DNA of 10,548 nt from Treponema sp. (GTDB lineage Bacteria; Spirochaetota; Spirochaetia; Treponematales; Treponemataceae), in assembly GCA_017544745.1 (NCBI GenBank), contig JAFYDO010000002.1, positions 1 to 10,548 of the forward strand, given 5' to 3'. The position numbers and the translations under genes are program-made. Positions 1 to 5,051 of this stretch are shown here, piece after piece; position 1 is the first letter of the stretch, and each line of letters starts with the position of its first letter. Below the pieces are notes generated by a model that worked only from the letters and a program-made list of their open reading frames with translations, had not been told where the DNA came from and did no database searches.

Positions 1-662
1 AGGCGGCAGCCGGTTTCTTTTACAAGGTCTTTTTTCATCTGGGTAACAAGGCCTTCTACAAGTCCTTTATAACCAAGAACAATACCGCTTTGTACTGCAA
101 CTACAGTGTTTTTACCAAGGCTGGTAGGCGGAATATCAAGCGGAATGGCCGGTATCTGCGCAGTATTTGCAAAAAGTGAATTAAATGCAGTGCGTATTCC
201 GGGTGCAATTGCAACACCTGCAATATTTGCATTAGCGTCAATGGCTGTAAACGAAAGGGCTGTTCCAAAATCTGCAATTATGCACGGGCATTTATAGCGG
301 CACCAGGCTTCCAGTGCGTCGCAGTAAAGGTCGGTACCAATTTCGTGCACGGCAGTCTCCGGCAGCTTAATAGGGAGCTTGCTGTAGATTTCGGGGCCGA
401 TTATAAGTGGTTTTTTACCATAAATATGCTGGCTTACAACAACAAAAGGTCCAATTAAAGCCGGAACTACGCTGCTAAGCACAACCTTCTGAATGCTTGT
501 AAAGTCAATATTTGCATCACGGAAAAGCGGGCGCAAAAGAGAAAAATATTCGTCTCCTGTGCGCTTAAGGTCTGTAGAAATGCGCCATTCCTGCAAAAGC
601 TTGTCGCCGTCAAAAAGAGCAGTTTTAATGTTTGTGTTTCCGATGTCAAAAATGAGTGTCAT
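1..662 (-). CDS. coaX: Type III pantothenate kinase (partial, C-terminus off the left edge)
   Basis: Phosphorylates pantothenate with ATP, the first step of coenzyme A synthesis, in the cytosol. The type III enzyme belongs to the ASKHA fold and is unrelated to CoaA. The first 220 residues are present; family members are usually about 255-270, so roughly 40 C-terminal residues are missing because the window ends, not because the gene is broken. The N-terminal phosphate loop DIGNT is at residues 6-10, GTD at 109-111 holds the expected catalytic-region aspartate, the second phosphate motif ADFGTALSF is at about 130-138, and GKNT followed by QSG at 183-192 is typical of CoaX. The usual arginine after GAD/GTD is leucine here. 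The start ATG at 662 overlaps the hisS stop as ATGA, with no strong Shine-Dalgarno, so translation is probably coupled to hisS. The identification is firm. Confidence 0.93.
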   Translation of the reverse strand, partial: MTLIFDIGNTNIKTALFDGDKLLQEWRISTDLKRTGDEYFSLLRPLFRDANIDFTSIQKVVLSSVVPALIGPFVVVSQHIYGKKPLIIGPEIYSKLPIKLPETAVHEIGTDLYCDALEAWCRYKCPCIIADFGTALSFTAIDANANIAGVAIAPGIRTAFNSLFANTAQIPAIPLDIPPTSLGKNTVVAVQSGIVLGYKGLVEGLVTQMKKDLVKETGCR

Positions 663-1906
663 TTTATAACTAATTCCCCGTCCTTAAACTGAGCAAACTT
701 TGTATAGCCCTGTTTTTCGAGCATATCAAACATCGGGCCCATCTTTTTGGCTTTGTGAAGGACTGCAACGCTGTAGTCAGCACGGAGTTTTTCTGCGGCA
801 GCAAGTACAGCCGGAAATTCTGTCTGTTCATCATAAAGCAGGGCGCATTTTTCCTTTGCTCCCGGAATCTTATAGTTCTGGTCCAGAAGAATTGCACAGA
901 TTCGTTCAAAACCAATTGAAAATCCTACTGCCGGGACCGGCTGTCCAATAAACTTGCCTATAAGATTGTCATAGCGTCCGCCACCACCAACAGCACCACC
1001 AAAGGCAGGACTTGCAAGTTCAAAAACAATTCCTGTGTAGTAGCCTTGCCCGCGGACAAGACTTGGAGTGTATTTAATCTGATATTTTCCGCCGCTAACT
1101 TTTTCTACAGTGGAAATAACATATTTCAAATCATCTGCAATAGAAGCGTCTGCACATTTTGCTGCAACATCATCAATACTAATCTGTGAACCGCTGGCAG
1201 CCTGTACAAATTCTGTAAGTGCTTTTACTGCGGCTGGTGGCATCTGCTTTTCTGTAAGCTCGGTCTGAACACCTTCTGCACCAATTTTATCCATTTTATC
1301 AAAGGTAATGCACACAGAATCCAGAGTTTCCGGTGCGAAACCCATATTCTGGAGCATTGCACGTAAGATTCGGCGGTCATTAATATTGATTGCAAAATCT
1401 GTAAAGTTTATGTTCATAAGAGCGCGGGCAGTAACATCAATGAGCTCTACCTCGGCATTTACAGACGGGTCTCCAAGAATATCAATATCACACTGAACAA
1501 ATTCGCGGCTGCGGCCTTTCTGAGGGCGTTCTGCACGGAAAACTCTGTCTGTCTGAATTACTTTAAAAGGAAACTGGAGTTCATTTTTATTAGCTGCAAA
1601 AAATCTTGTAAGGGGGAGTGTAAGGTCATAACGAAGTCCCATATCAGAAAGTGATTTTTCGTCTACGGGATTTGTATTAAGGGCTGCTTCGAGCTTGTCG
1701 CCCCTTTTAAGAACCTTGAAAATAAGATTAAGGTTGTCGCCTCCATCAGATTTATCAAGGTTCTCTGCGTCTTCCAGCATTGGGGTAGAAATGCGTTCAA
1801 AACCACATGCACGGTAAGTTTCTAAAATCTTGCCCTGCACGTAGTCGCGCAGCCTCTGTTCTGCCGGTAAAATATCCTTCATGCCTTTTAAAGCGTTAAT
1901 TTTCAT
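659..1906 (-). CDS. hisS: Histidyl-tRNA synthetase
   Basis: Class II aminoacyl-tRNA synthetase that charges tRNA-His with histidine and ATP in the cytosol; 415 residues, close to the family norm of about 420. Visible motifs are the N-terminal KGMKDILP (7-14), RYDLTLPLTRF (92-102), the motif 2 region with VFRAERPQKG (122-131) and REFVQCDIDI (134-142), the histidine-binding GQGYYTGIVFE (286-296), GGGGRYDNLIG (307-317) and motif 3 GFSIGFERI (328-336). A short anticodon-binding domain follows from about 350. The RYDLT form is like the Bacteroidetes/eukaryote-type enzymes. The start at 1906 is chosen because GAGGT lies 4 bases upstream and the conserved N-terminus begins there. An in-frame ATG at 1954 would add 16 residues (including SLSLSKG) that are translation of a palindromic repeat and lie in the promoter. 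The stop overlaps the coaX start. Confidence 0.97.
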   Translation of the reverse strand: MKINALKGMKDILPAEQRLRDYVQGKILETYRACGFERISTPMLEDAENLDKSDGGDNLNLIFKVLKRGDKLEAALNTNPVDEKSLSDMGLRYDLTLPLTRFFAANKNELQFPFKVIQTDRVFRAERPQKGRSREFVQCDIDILGDPSVNAEVELIDVTARALMNINFTDFAININDRRILRAMLQNMGFAPETLDSVCITFDKMDKIGAEGVQTELTEKQMPPAAVKALTEFVQAASGSQISIDDVAAKCADASIADDLKYVISTVEKVSGGKYQIKYTPSLVRGQGYYTGIVFELASPAFGGAVGGGGRYDNLIGKFIGQPVPAVGFSIGFERICAILLDQNYKIPGAKEKCALLYDEQTEFPAVLAAAEKLRADYSVAVLHKAKKMGPMFDMLEKQGYTKFAQFKDGELVIK

Positions 1907-1910
1907 AAGT

Positions 1911-1915
1911 ACCTC
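1911..1915 (-). promoter_or_regulatory. hisS ribosome binding site
   Basis: GAGGT on the minus strand, 4 bases before the ATG at 1906. It decides the hisS start against the longer in-frame ATG at 1954. The palindromic repeat ends only 4 bases upstream of it. Confidence 0.7.
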
Positions 1916-1919
1916 ATAA

Positions 1920-1944
1920 GGTCCCTTCGACAGGCTCAGGGACC
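1920..1944. repeat. REP-like palindromic repeat in the hisS leader
   Basis: A perfect 7-bp inverted repeat (GGTCCCT / AGGGACC) around the 11-base loop TCGACAGGCTC. The core CCTTCGACAGGCTCAGGG is a dispersed intergenic repeat that I recognise from many unrelated bacterial genomes, where its translation gives SLSLSKG-type peptides. Here it lies between the predicted hisS transcription start and the Shine-Dalgarno, so the mRNA would begin with this hairpin. No U-tract follows it in either direction, so it is unlikely to be a simple terminator. Only one copy is in the window. Confidence 0.8.
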
Positions 1945-1952
1945 ACACAACC

Positions 1953-1981
1953 ATAATAATGAAAATCAGGGTATTTTACAA
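1953..1981 (-). promoter_or_regulatory. Predicted sigma70-type promoter of hisS-coaX
   Basis: On the minus strand, -35 TTGTAA (1976-1981), a 17-base spacer and -10 TATTAT (1953-1958). It lies in the short gap after the metY stop codon and predicts a start near 1946, just before the palindromic repeat. There is no intrinsic terminator after metY, so hisS-coaX may also be reached by read-through from metY. Confidence 0.6.
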
Positions 1982-1994
1982 TCGGCGACTTTCT

Positions 1995-3272
1995 TTATAT
2001 TGCTGCAAATCCGTTTTCAAGGTCGGCAATGATATCATCAATGTGCTCTGTACCAATTGAAAGGCGGATTGTATTCTGTGCAATTCCCTGATCTGCAAGC
2101 TCTGCATCACTAAGCTGTGAGTGAGTTGTACTAGCAGGATGAATTACCAGAGACTTAACATCTGCAACGTTTGCAAGAAGGCTGAAAATCTTAAGGTTAT
2201 CAATGAACTTCCAGGCTTCGTCGCGTCCACCTTTGATGTTGAATGTAAAGATTGAAGCACCACCGTTAGGGAAGTATTTCTGATACAAGGCATGATCCGG
2301 ATGATCTGCGAGGGAAGGGTGATTTACCTTTTCTACCTTAGGATTATTCTTAAGGAATTCTACAACCTTCTTTGTGTTTTCTGCATGGCGTTCAAGACGC
2401 AGGCTCAAGGTTTCTACACCTTGGAGCAAAAGGAATGCGTTGAATGGACTGATTGTTGCACCTGTATCGCGAAGCAGAATTGCACGGATATAAGTTACAA
2501 ATGCAGCAGGTCCAACAACATCATAGAAGCTTACTCCATGATAGCTTGGGTTAGGAGCGGCAATCTGCGGATAGTTACCGCTAGCCTTCCAATTGAACTT
2601 ACCGCTTTCTACGATAATACCACCGAGTGTTGTACCGTGACCGCCAAGGAACTTTGTTGCAGAGTGAACTACAATATCTGCTCCGTGTTCAATTGGACGG
2701 ATAAGGTATGGTGTACCAAAAGTGTTGTCAACTACAACAGGAAGTCCGTGCTTGTGTGCAATAGCTGCAATTGCATCGATATCCGGAATATCACTGTTTG
2801 GATTTCCAAGAGTTTCGAGGTAGATTGCGCGTGTTTTTTCTGTAATTGCACCTTCTACTTCTGCAAGGTTGTGAGCATCAACAAAGGTTGTGCTTATTCC
2901 ATACTGTGGAAGTGTGTGTGCAAGCAGGTTGTAGCTACCGCCGTAGATTGTCTTCTGGGCAACAATGTGTCCGCCATTTGCAGCAAGAGCTTCGATTGTA
3001 TAAGAAATTGCTGCGGCACCAGAAGCAAGTGCCAAAGCTGCAGAACCACCTTCAAGTGCTGCAACGCGTTTTTCCAATACGTCCTGTGTAGAGTTTGTAA
3101 GACGTCCGTAAATGTTTCCTGTATCTGCAAGACCAAAGCGGTCTGCTGCATGCTTTGAATTATGGAATACATAAGATGTAGTCTGATAGATTGGTACTGC
3201 GCGGCTGTCTGTTGCAGGGTCAGCCTGTTCCTGTCCAACGTGTAACTGTAATGTTTCGAATTTATATGACAT
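1995..3272 (-). CDS. metY: O-acetylhomoserine sulfhydrylase (PLP enzyme, MetY type)
   Basis: Condenses O-acetyl-L-homoserine with sulfide to give homocysteine (or with methanethiol to give methionine), which is the direct sulfhydrylation route of methionine synthesis. It is a cytosolic PLP enzyme of the Cys/Met metabolism (cystathionine gamma-synthase) family. Its 425 residues match the family length. Typical features are FETLQLHVGQ at the N-terminus (5-14), VPIYQTTSYVF (26-36), IYGRLTNST (54-62), the PLP-contacting VVDNTFGTPYL (180-190), the Schiff-base lysine K207 in SATKFLGGHG, and the C-terminal VIHPASTTHSQL (376-387). The start is supported by AGGAGA 8 bases upstream (3281-3286). A 28-codon leader ORF ends 21 bases before the start on the same predicted transcript, and twin dyads surround the promoter, so the gene is probably regulated by sulfur amino acid supply. 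O-succinylhomoserine or cystathionine chemistry is less likely given the length and the HGTT and STTHSQL segments. Confidence 0.93.
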   Translation of the reverse strand: MSYKFETLQLHVGQEQADPATDSRAVPIYQTTSYVFHNSKHAADRFGLADTGNIYGRLTNSTQDVLEKRVAALEGGSAALALASGAAAISYTIEALAANGGHIVAQKTIYGGSYNLLAHTLPQYGISTTFVDAHNLAEVEGAITEKTRAIYLETLGNPNSDIPDIDAIAAIAHKHGLPVVVDNTFGTPYLIRPIEHGADIVVHSATKFLGGHGTTLGGIIVESGKFNWKASGNYPQIAAPNPSYHGVSFYDVVGPAAFVTYIRAILLRDTGATISPFNAFLLLQGVETLSLRLERHAENTKKVVEFLKNNPKVEKVNHPSLADHPDHALYQKYFPNGGASIFTFNIKGGRDEAWKFIDNLKIFSLLANVADVKSLVIHPASTTHSQLSDAELADQGIAQNTIRLSIGTEHIDDIIADLENGFAAI

Positions 3273-3293
3273 AATTTTATTCTCCTATAATAT

Positions 3294-3380
3294 TTATTTG
3301 TTTTGTGAAAGTGAACAGCAGCTACACATGACCCCGTTACGGAAATTTTCTCTAACTAATTTTTCAAAATAAAATTTCAT
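3294..3380 (-). CDS. Putative 28-residue cysteine-cluster leader peptide upstream of metY
   Basis: A small ORF of 28 codons plus stop TAA. It has the best Shine-Dalgarno of the left part of the window: AGGAGGT with about 5 bases to the ATG. The N-terminal half is charged and aromatic (MKFYFEKLVRENFR). The notable part is M18-C19-S-C21-C22-S23, three cysteine codons out of four consecutive codons, about six codons before the stop. It has no recognisable domain and is too short to be an enzyme. It lies entirely between the predicted metY promoter and metY, and its stop is 21 bases before the metY ATG. The simplest reading is a leader peptide whose translation senses charged tRNA-Cys and affects metY expression, as cysteine-rich upstream ORFs do in mycobacteria. 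Expression and function are inferred; no strong attenuator hairpin is visible in the leader. Confidence 0.65.
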   Translation of the reverse strand: MKFYFEKLVRENFRNGVMCSCCSLSQNK

Positions 3381-3385
3381 ATGCA

Positions 3386-3391
3386 CCTCCT
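3386..3391 (-). promoter_or_regulatory. Near-perfect Shine-Dalgarno of the leader ORF
   Basis: AGGAGG (followed by T) on the minus strand, 5 bases before the ATG at 3380. It is stronger than the metY Shine-Dalgarno (AGGAGA, 3281-3286). This is the main evidence that the 28-codon ORF is translated. Confidence 0.75.
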
Positions 3392-3404
3392 GTTTTATTT
3401 GAAA

Positions 3405-3425
3405 AACCTATTAAATAACTAGGTT
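3405..3425. promoter_or_regulatory. Putative operator dyad 1 (AACCTA-N9-TAGGTT)
   Basis: A perfect 6-bp inverted repeat with a 9-base centre, just downstream of the predicted metY transcription start. It shares arms and spacing with a second dyad whose centre is about 43 bp (about four helical turns) away. The arms contain a T-N11-A pattern as seen at LysR-type sites, but the regulator family cannot be decided from this. The same bases could form a weak RNA hairpin, which is the main alternative. Confidence 0.45.
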
Positions 3426-3433
3426 ATAATTTA

Positions 3434-3462
3434 TTTATACAACGAATTACCTACTATGTCAA
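3434..3462 (-). promoter_or_regulatory. Strong predicted promoter of the leader ORF-metY transcript
   Basis: On the minus strand, consensus -35 TTGACA (3457-3462), a 17-base spacer and -10 TATAAA (3434-3439), predicting a start near 3427. The leader before the 28-codon ORF is then only about 47 bases, too short for a known SAM riboswitch. Confidence 0.8.
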
Positions 3463-3467
3463 TAGGT
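3449..3467. promoter_or_regulatory. Putative operator dyad 2 (ACCTA-N9-TAGGT) over the metY -35 box
   Basis: A 5-bp inverted repeat with a 9-base centre that contains the metY -35 hexamer. It has the same arm sequence and spacing as the dyad at 3405-3425. A protein bound here would block RNA polymerase at metY. It also lies about 30 bp upstream of the transporter -35 box. Confidence 0.45.
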
Positions 3468-3473
3468 TTTATG

Positions 3474-3493
3474 AAAAAAAATTATTTTTTTTT
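3474..3493. promoter_or_regulatory. A8/T9 tract between divergent promoters, UP-element-like
   Basis: Eight A, then TTA, then nine T. It sits immediately upstream of the -35 boxes of both divergent promoters, where A/T tracts typically bind the RNA polymerase alpha C-terminal domain. It is a composition-based call only. Confidence 0.35.
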
Positions 3494-3496
3494 ATG

Positions 3497-3525
3497 TTGA
3501 AATCCACGCGCAATAATACTAAAAT
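3497..3525 (+). promoter_or_regulatory. Predicted promoter of the OFA-family transporter
   Basis: -35 TTGAAA (3497-3502), a 17-base spacer and -10 TAAAAT (3520-3525), predicting a start near 3532 and a leader of about 25 bases. This excludes the upstream in-frame ATG at 3494 as the protein start. Confidence 0.7.
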
Positions 3526-3556
3526 AGAACAAAACAAAAAATACAGAAGGTTTACA

Positions 3557-4876
3557 ATGAAAAACATTCAGAATAAGTGGCTCCGTGGTGCTATTCCGGC
3601 GCTGCTGCTTCACTGCAGTATTGGTACTGTATACTGCTGGTCTATTTTCAGTCAGGAAATTGCTAACTACATCGGCTTTTCAAAGGGTGCTGTAGAATGG
3701 GCATTCAGCTTTGCAATTTTCTTCTTGGGCATGTCAGCTGCCTTCCTTGGCGGTCTTGTAGAAAAGAACATCCATAAGTCATCCCTCATCGCATCAATCA
3801 CATTTGCTTTGGGTATGGCAGGAACAGGCTTCTTTATCTGGTACGGTGGCAAATGCTTACAGGCTGGTCAGCCAAGCGTACTCGCTCTTGTTGGAATCTA
3901 CATCAGCTACGGCTTTATTATGGGTATTGGTCTTGGTACTGGTTATCTTTCACCAGTTAAAACTTTAATGCTCTGGTTCCAGGATAAAAAAGGTCTTGCA
4001 ACCGGTCTTGCAGTTGCAGGTTTTGGTGCAGCAAAAGCTATTGCTTCTCCTATTATGCAGGGAATGCTCGACAACATGGGACCAACCGGTATTTACAAGA
4101 TGTTCTACATCCTCGCCGGTGTTTACTTTGTAATGATGTTTGTAGGCCACCTTATTCTTGCTAAACCGGAAGGCTGGGTTGAACCTCAGAAAAAATCAAA
4201 GGAAGAGGGAATTATTGCAACCCTCAAGACAGAACCAATTACTTCTTACATTGGTATCTGGCTTATGTTCTATATCAACATCACTTGTGGTCTTGCAATT
4301 ATCAGTCAGGAAAAAATGATTGTTAAGTGTGTAGGCCTTGGTGCTTCTGCAGGTCTTATTTCTACAATTTCTGCTTTGTTCAATGCAGGTGGTCGTCTTG
4401 GATTCTCTGCCTGGGCAGACAAGATGAAGGACCGCAATACAATCTACAAAATGATTTTTGCACTTTCTATTATTTCTACACTCATTGTTTTGTTCACAAA
4501 GGGAATTGCAAATGGAGCCGGAAACGTTCTCCTTATCATCTTTGTACTTGCTTTAATCTTCATTGTAAACGCAGGCTACGGTGGCGGTTTCTCTAACGTA
4601 CCGACACTTCTTTCTGATCACTATGGTATGGGTAACATTTCTGCAATCCACGGAATTACACTTTCTGCATGGGCTTTTGCAGGACTTACCGGAAACCAGA
4701 TGGCTTCTTACATCGTAAAGCACACAGGTGCCTTTATTGATGTTCACGGAGTTCAGGCCAACCCAACCGGTTACCAGAACGTTCTTATCGTAACAACAAT
4801 CTTGTACGCTGTTGCAATGTGCCTCTGTCTCTTCCTGGTTAGACCTATGAAGAAGAAACTGGCAGAAGGTAAATAA
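3557..4876 (+). CDS. OFA-family major facilitator superfamily transporter
   Basis: An integral membrane transporter of 439 residues with about 12 predicted hydrophobic helices, resembling the oxalate/formate antiporter (OFA) family. It has an N-terminal WLRGAIPALLLHCSIGTVYCWSIF first helix and WAFSFAIFFLGMSAAFLGG (48-66). The loop after helix 4 has GYLSPVKTLMLWFQDKKGLATGLA (129-152), a family hallmark. A charged central loop at about 203-226 separates the two halves, and NAGGRLGFSAWAD (276-288) lies in the second half. In the oxalate transporter OxlT, substrate binding uses an arginine of helix 8 and a lysine of helix 11. An arginine is present at 280, but the probable helix 11 (about 360-383) has no lysine, so oxalate should not be assumed and the substrate is unknown. 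The start at 3557 has GAAGG 6 bases upstream; the ATG at 3494 lacks a Shine-Dalgarno and lies upstream of the promoter. Transcribed divergently from metY. Confidence 0.85.
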   Translation: MKNIQNKWLRGAIPALLLHCSIGTVYCWSIFSQEIANYIGFSKGAVEWAFSFAIFFLGMSAAFLGGLVEKNIHKSSLIASITFALGMAGTGFFIWYGGKCLQAGQPSVLALVGIYISYGFIMGIGLGTGYLSPVKTLMLWFQDKKGLATGLAVAGFGAAKAIASPIMQGMLDNMGPTGIYKMFYILAGVYFVMMFVGHLILAKPEGWVEPQKKSKEEGIIATLKTEPITSYIGIWLMFYINITCGLAIISQEKMIVKCVGLGASAGLISTISALFNAGGRLGFSAWADKMKDRNTIYKMIFALSIISTLIVLFTKGIANGAGNVLLIIFVLALIFIVNAGYGGGFSNVPTLLSDHYGMGNISAIHGITLSAWAFAGLTGNQMASYIVKHTGAFIDVHGVQANPTGYQNVLIVTTILYAVAMCLCLFLVRPMKKKLAEGK

Positions 4877-4951
4877 TATAAATATTATCTATAATAAATA
4901 CATTGAAAAAGCGGAGCGAAGGTTCTGACTTTGCGTCGCATAGTACGCTGG

Positions 4952-4988
4952 AAGTTTCTGGCTGCTGAAAGCAGGCAGAAACTTTTTT
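4952..4988 (+). terminator. Intrinsic terminator after the transporter gene
   Basis: The stem AGTTTCTG/CAGAAACT (4953-4960 with 4976-4983) continues after one G-G mismatch as CTGCT/AGCAG with a GAA loop, followed by six T (4983-4988). It would end transporter transcription before mnmA. The last T overlaps the candidate mnmA -10 box. Confidence 0.8.
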
Positions 4989-4993
4989 ATAAT
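4965..4993 (+). promoter_or_regulatory. Candidate promoter of mnmA, overlapping the terminator
   Basis: -35-like CTGAAA (4965-4970), a 17-base spacer and a perfect -10 TATAAT (4988-4993), predicting a start near 5000. An alternative is TATAAT at 4890-4895, with no good -35, which would start transcription at the left edge of the inverted repeat. Confidence 0.45.
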
Positions 4994-5035
4994 TTCCTTA
5001 CAGCGTACTCGGCAGAGCAAAGGCAGGTTCTTCGC

Positions 5036-5040
5036 GGGAG
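5036..5040 (+). promoter_or_regulatory. mnmA Shine-Dalgarno inside the inverted repeat
   Basis: GGGAG lies 11 bases before the ATG at 5052, a long spacing. It falls in the right arm, mostly in an internal loop next to the GAAAAAGC/GCTTTTTC block, so folding of a full-length leader could limit its access. Confidence 0.5.
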
Positions 5041-5051
5041 CTTTTTCTATT

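Larger units (their letters stand above)
4905..5047. repeat. 143-bp nested imperfect inverted repeat between the transporter and mnmA
   Basis: The outer arms at 4905-4950 and 5001-5047 pair over 34 of about 46 positions in blocks: GAAAAAGC, GCGAAG, CTG, CTTTGC, GC and AGTACGCTG, separated by short, nearly symmetric internal loops. A second hairpin (4952-4984) sits inside. The whole gap between the transporter stop and the mnmA start (175 bases) is this element plus an A/T-rich flank, with no coding potential seen. It holds a terminator, a candidate promoter and the mnmA Shine-Dalgarno. It could be a MITE-like element, a structured leader RNA or a terminator with an anti-terminator partner; I see no clear target-site duplication. 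Confidence 0.75.

Noticed and set aside
1920..1944. Bidirectional terminator between metY and hisS
   Set aside because: The palindrome has no T-run on either side and lies in the hisS leader.
1907..1954. Longer hisS start giving 16 extra residues with SLSLSKG
   Set aside because: The extension translates the palindromic repeat and part of the promoter; the internal ATG has the Shine-Dalgarno and the conserved N-terminus.
2292..3158. A 288-codon plus-strand ORF opposite metY, rich in cysteine
   Set aside because: It is the reverse-strand shadow of a well-conserved enzyme gene; its Cys/Val composition mirrors metY codons, and it has no family resemblance.
3381..3427. SAM or other riboswitch in the metY leader
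   Set aside because: Only about 47 bases separate the predicted start from the leader ORF, too short for known SAM riboswitch classes, and no such fold is visible.
3494..3556. Longer start for the OFA transporter
   Set aside because: It has no Shine-Dalgarno, adds a Lys/Asn-rich tail unlike the family, and lies upstream of the predicted transcription start.
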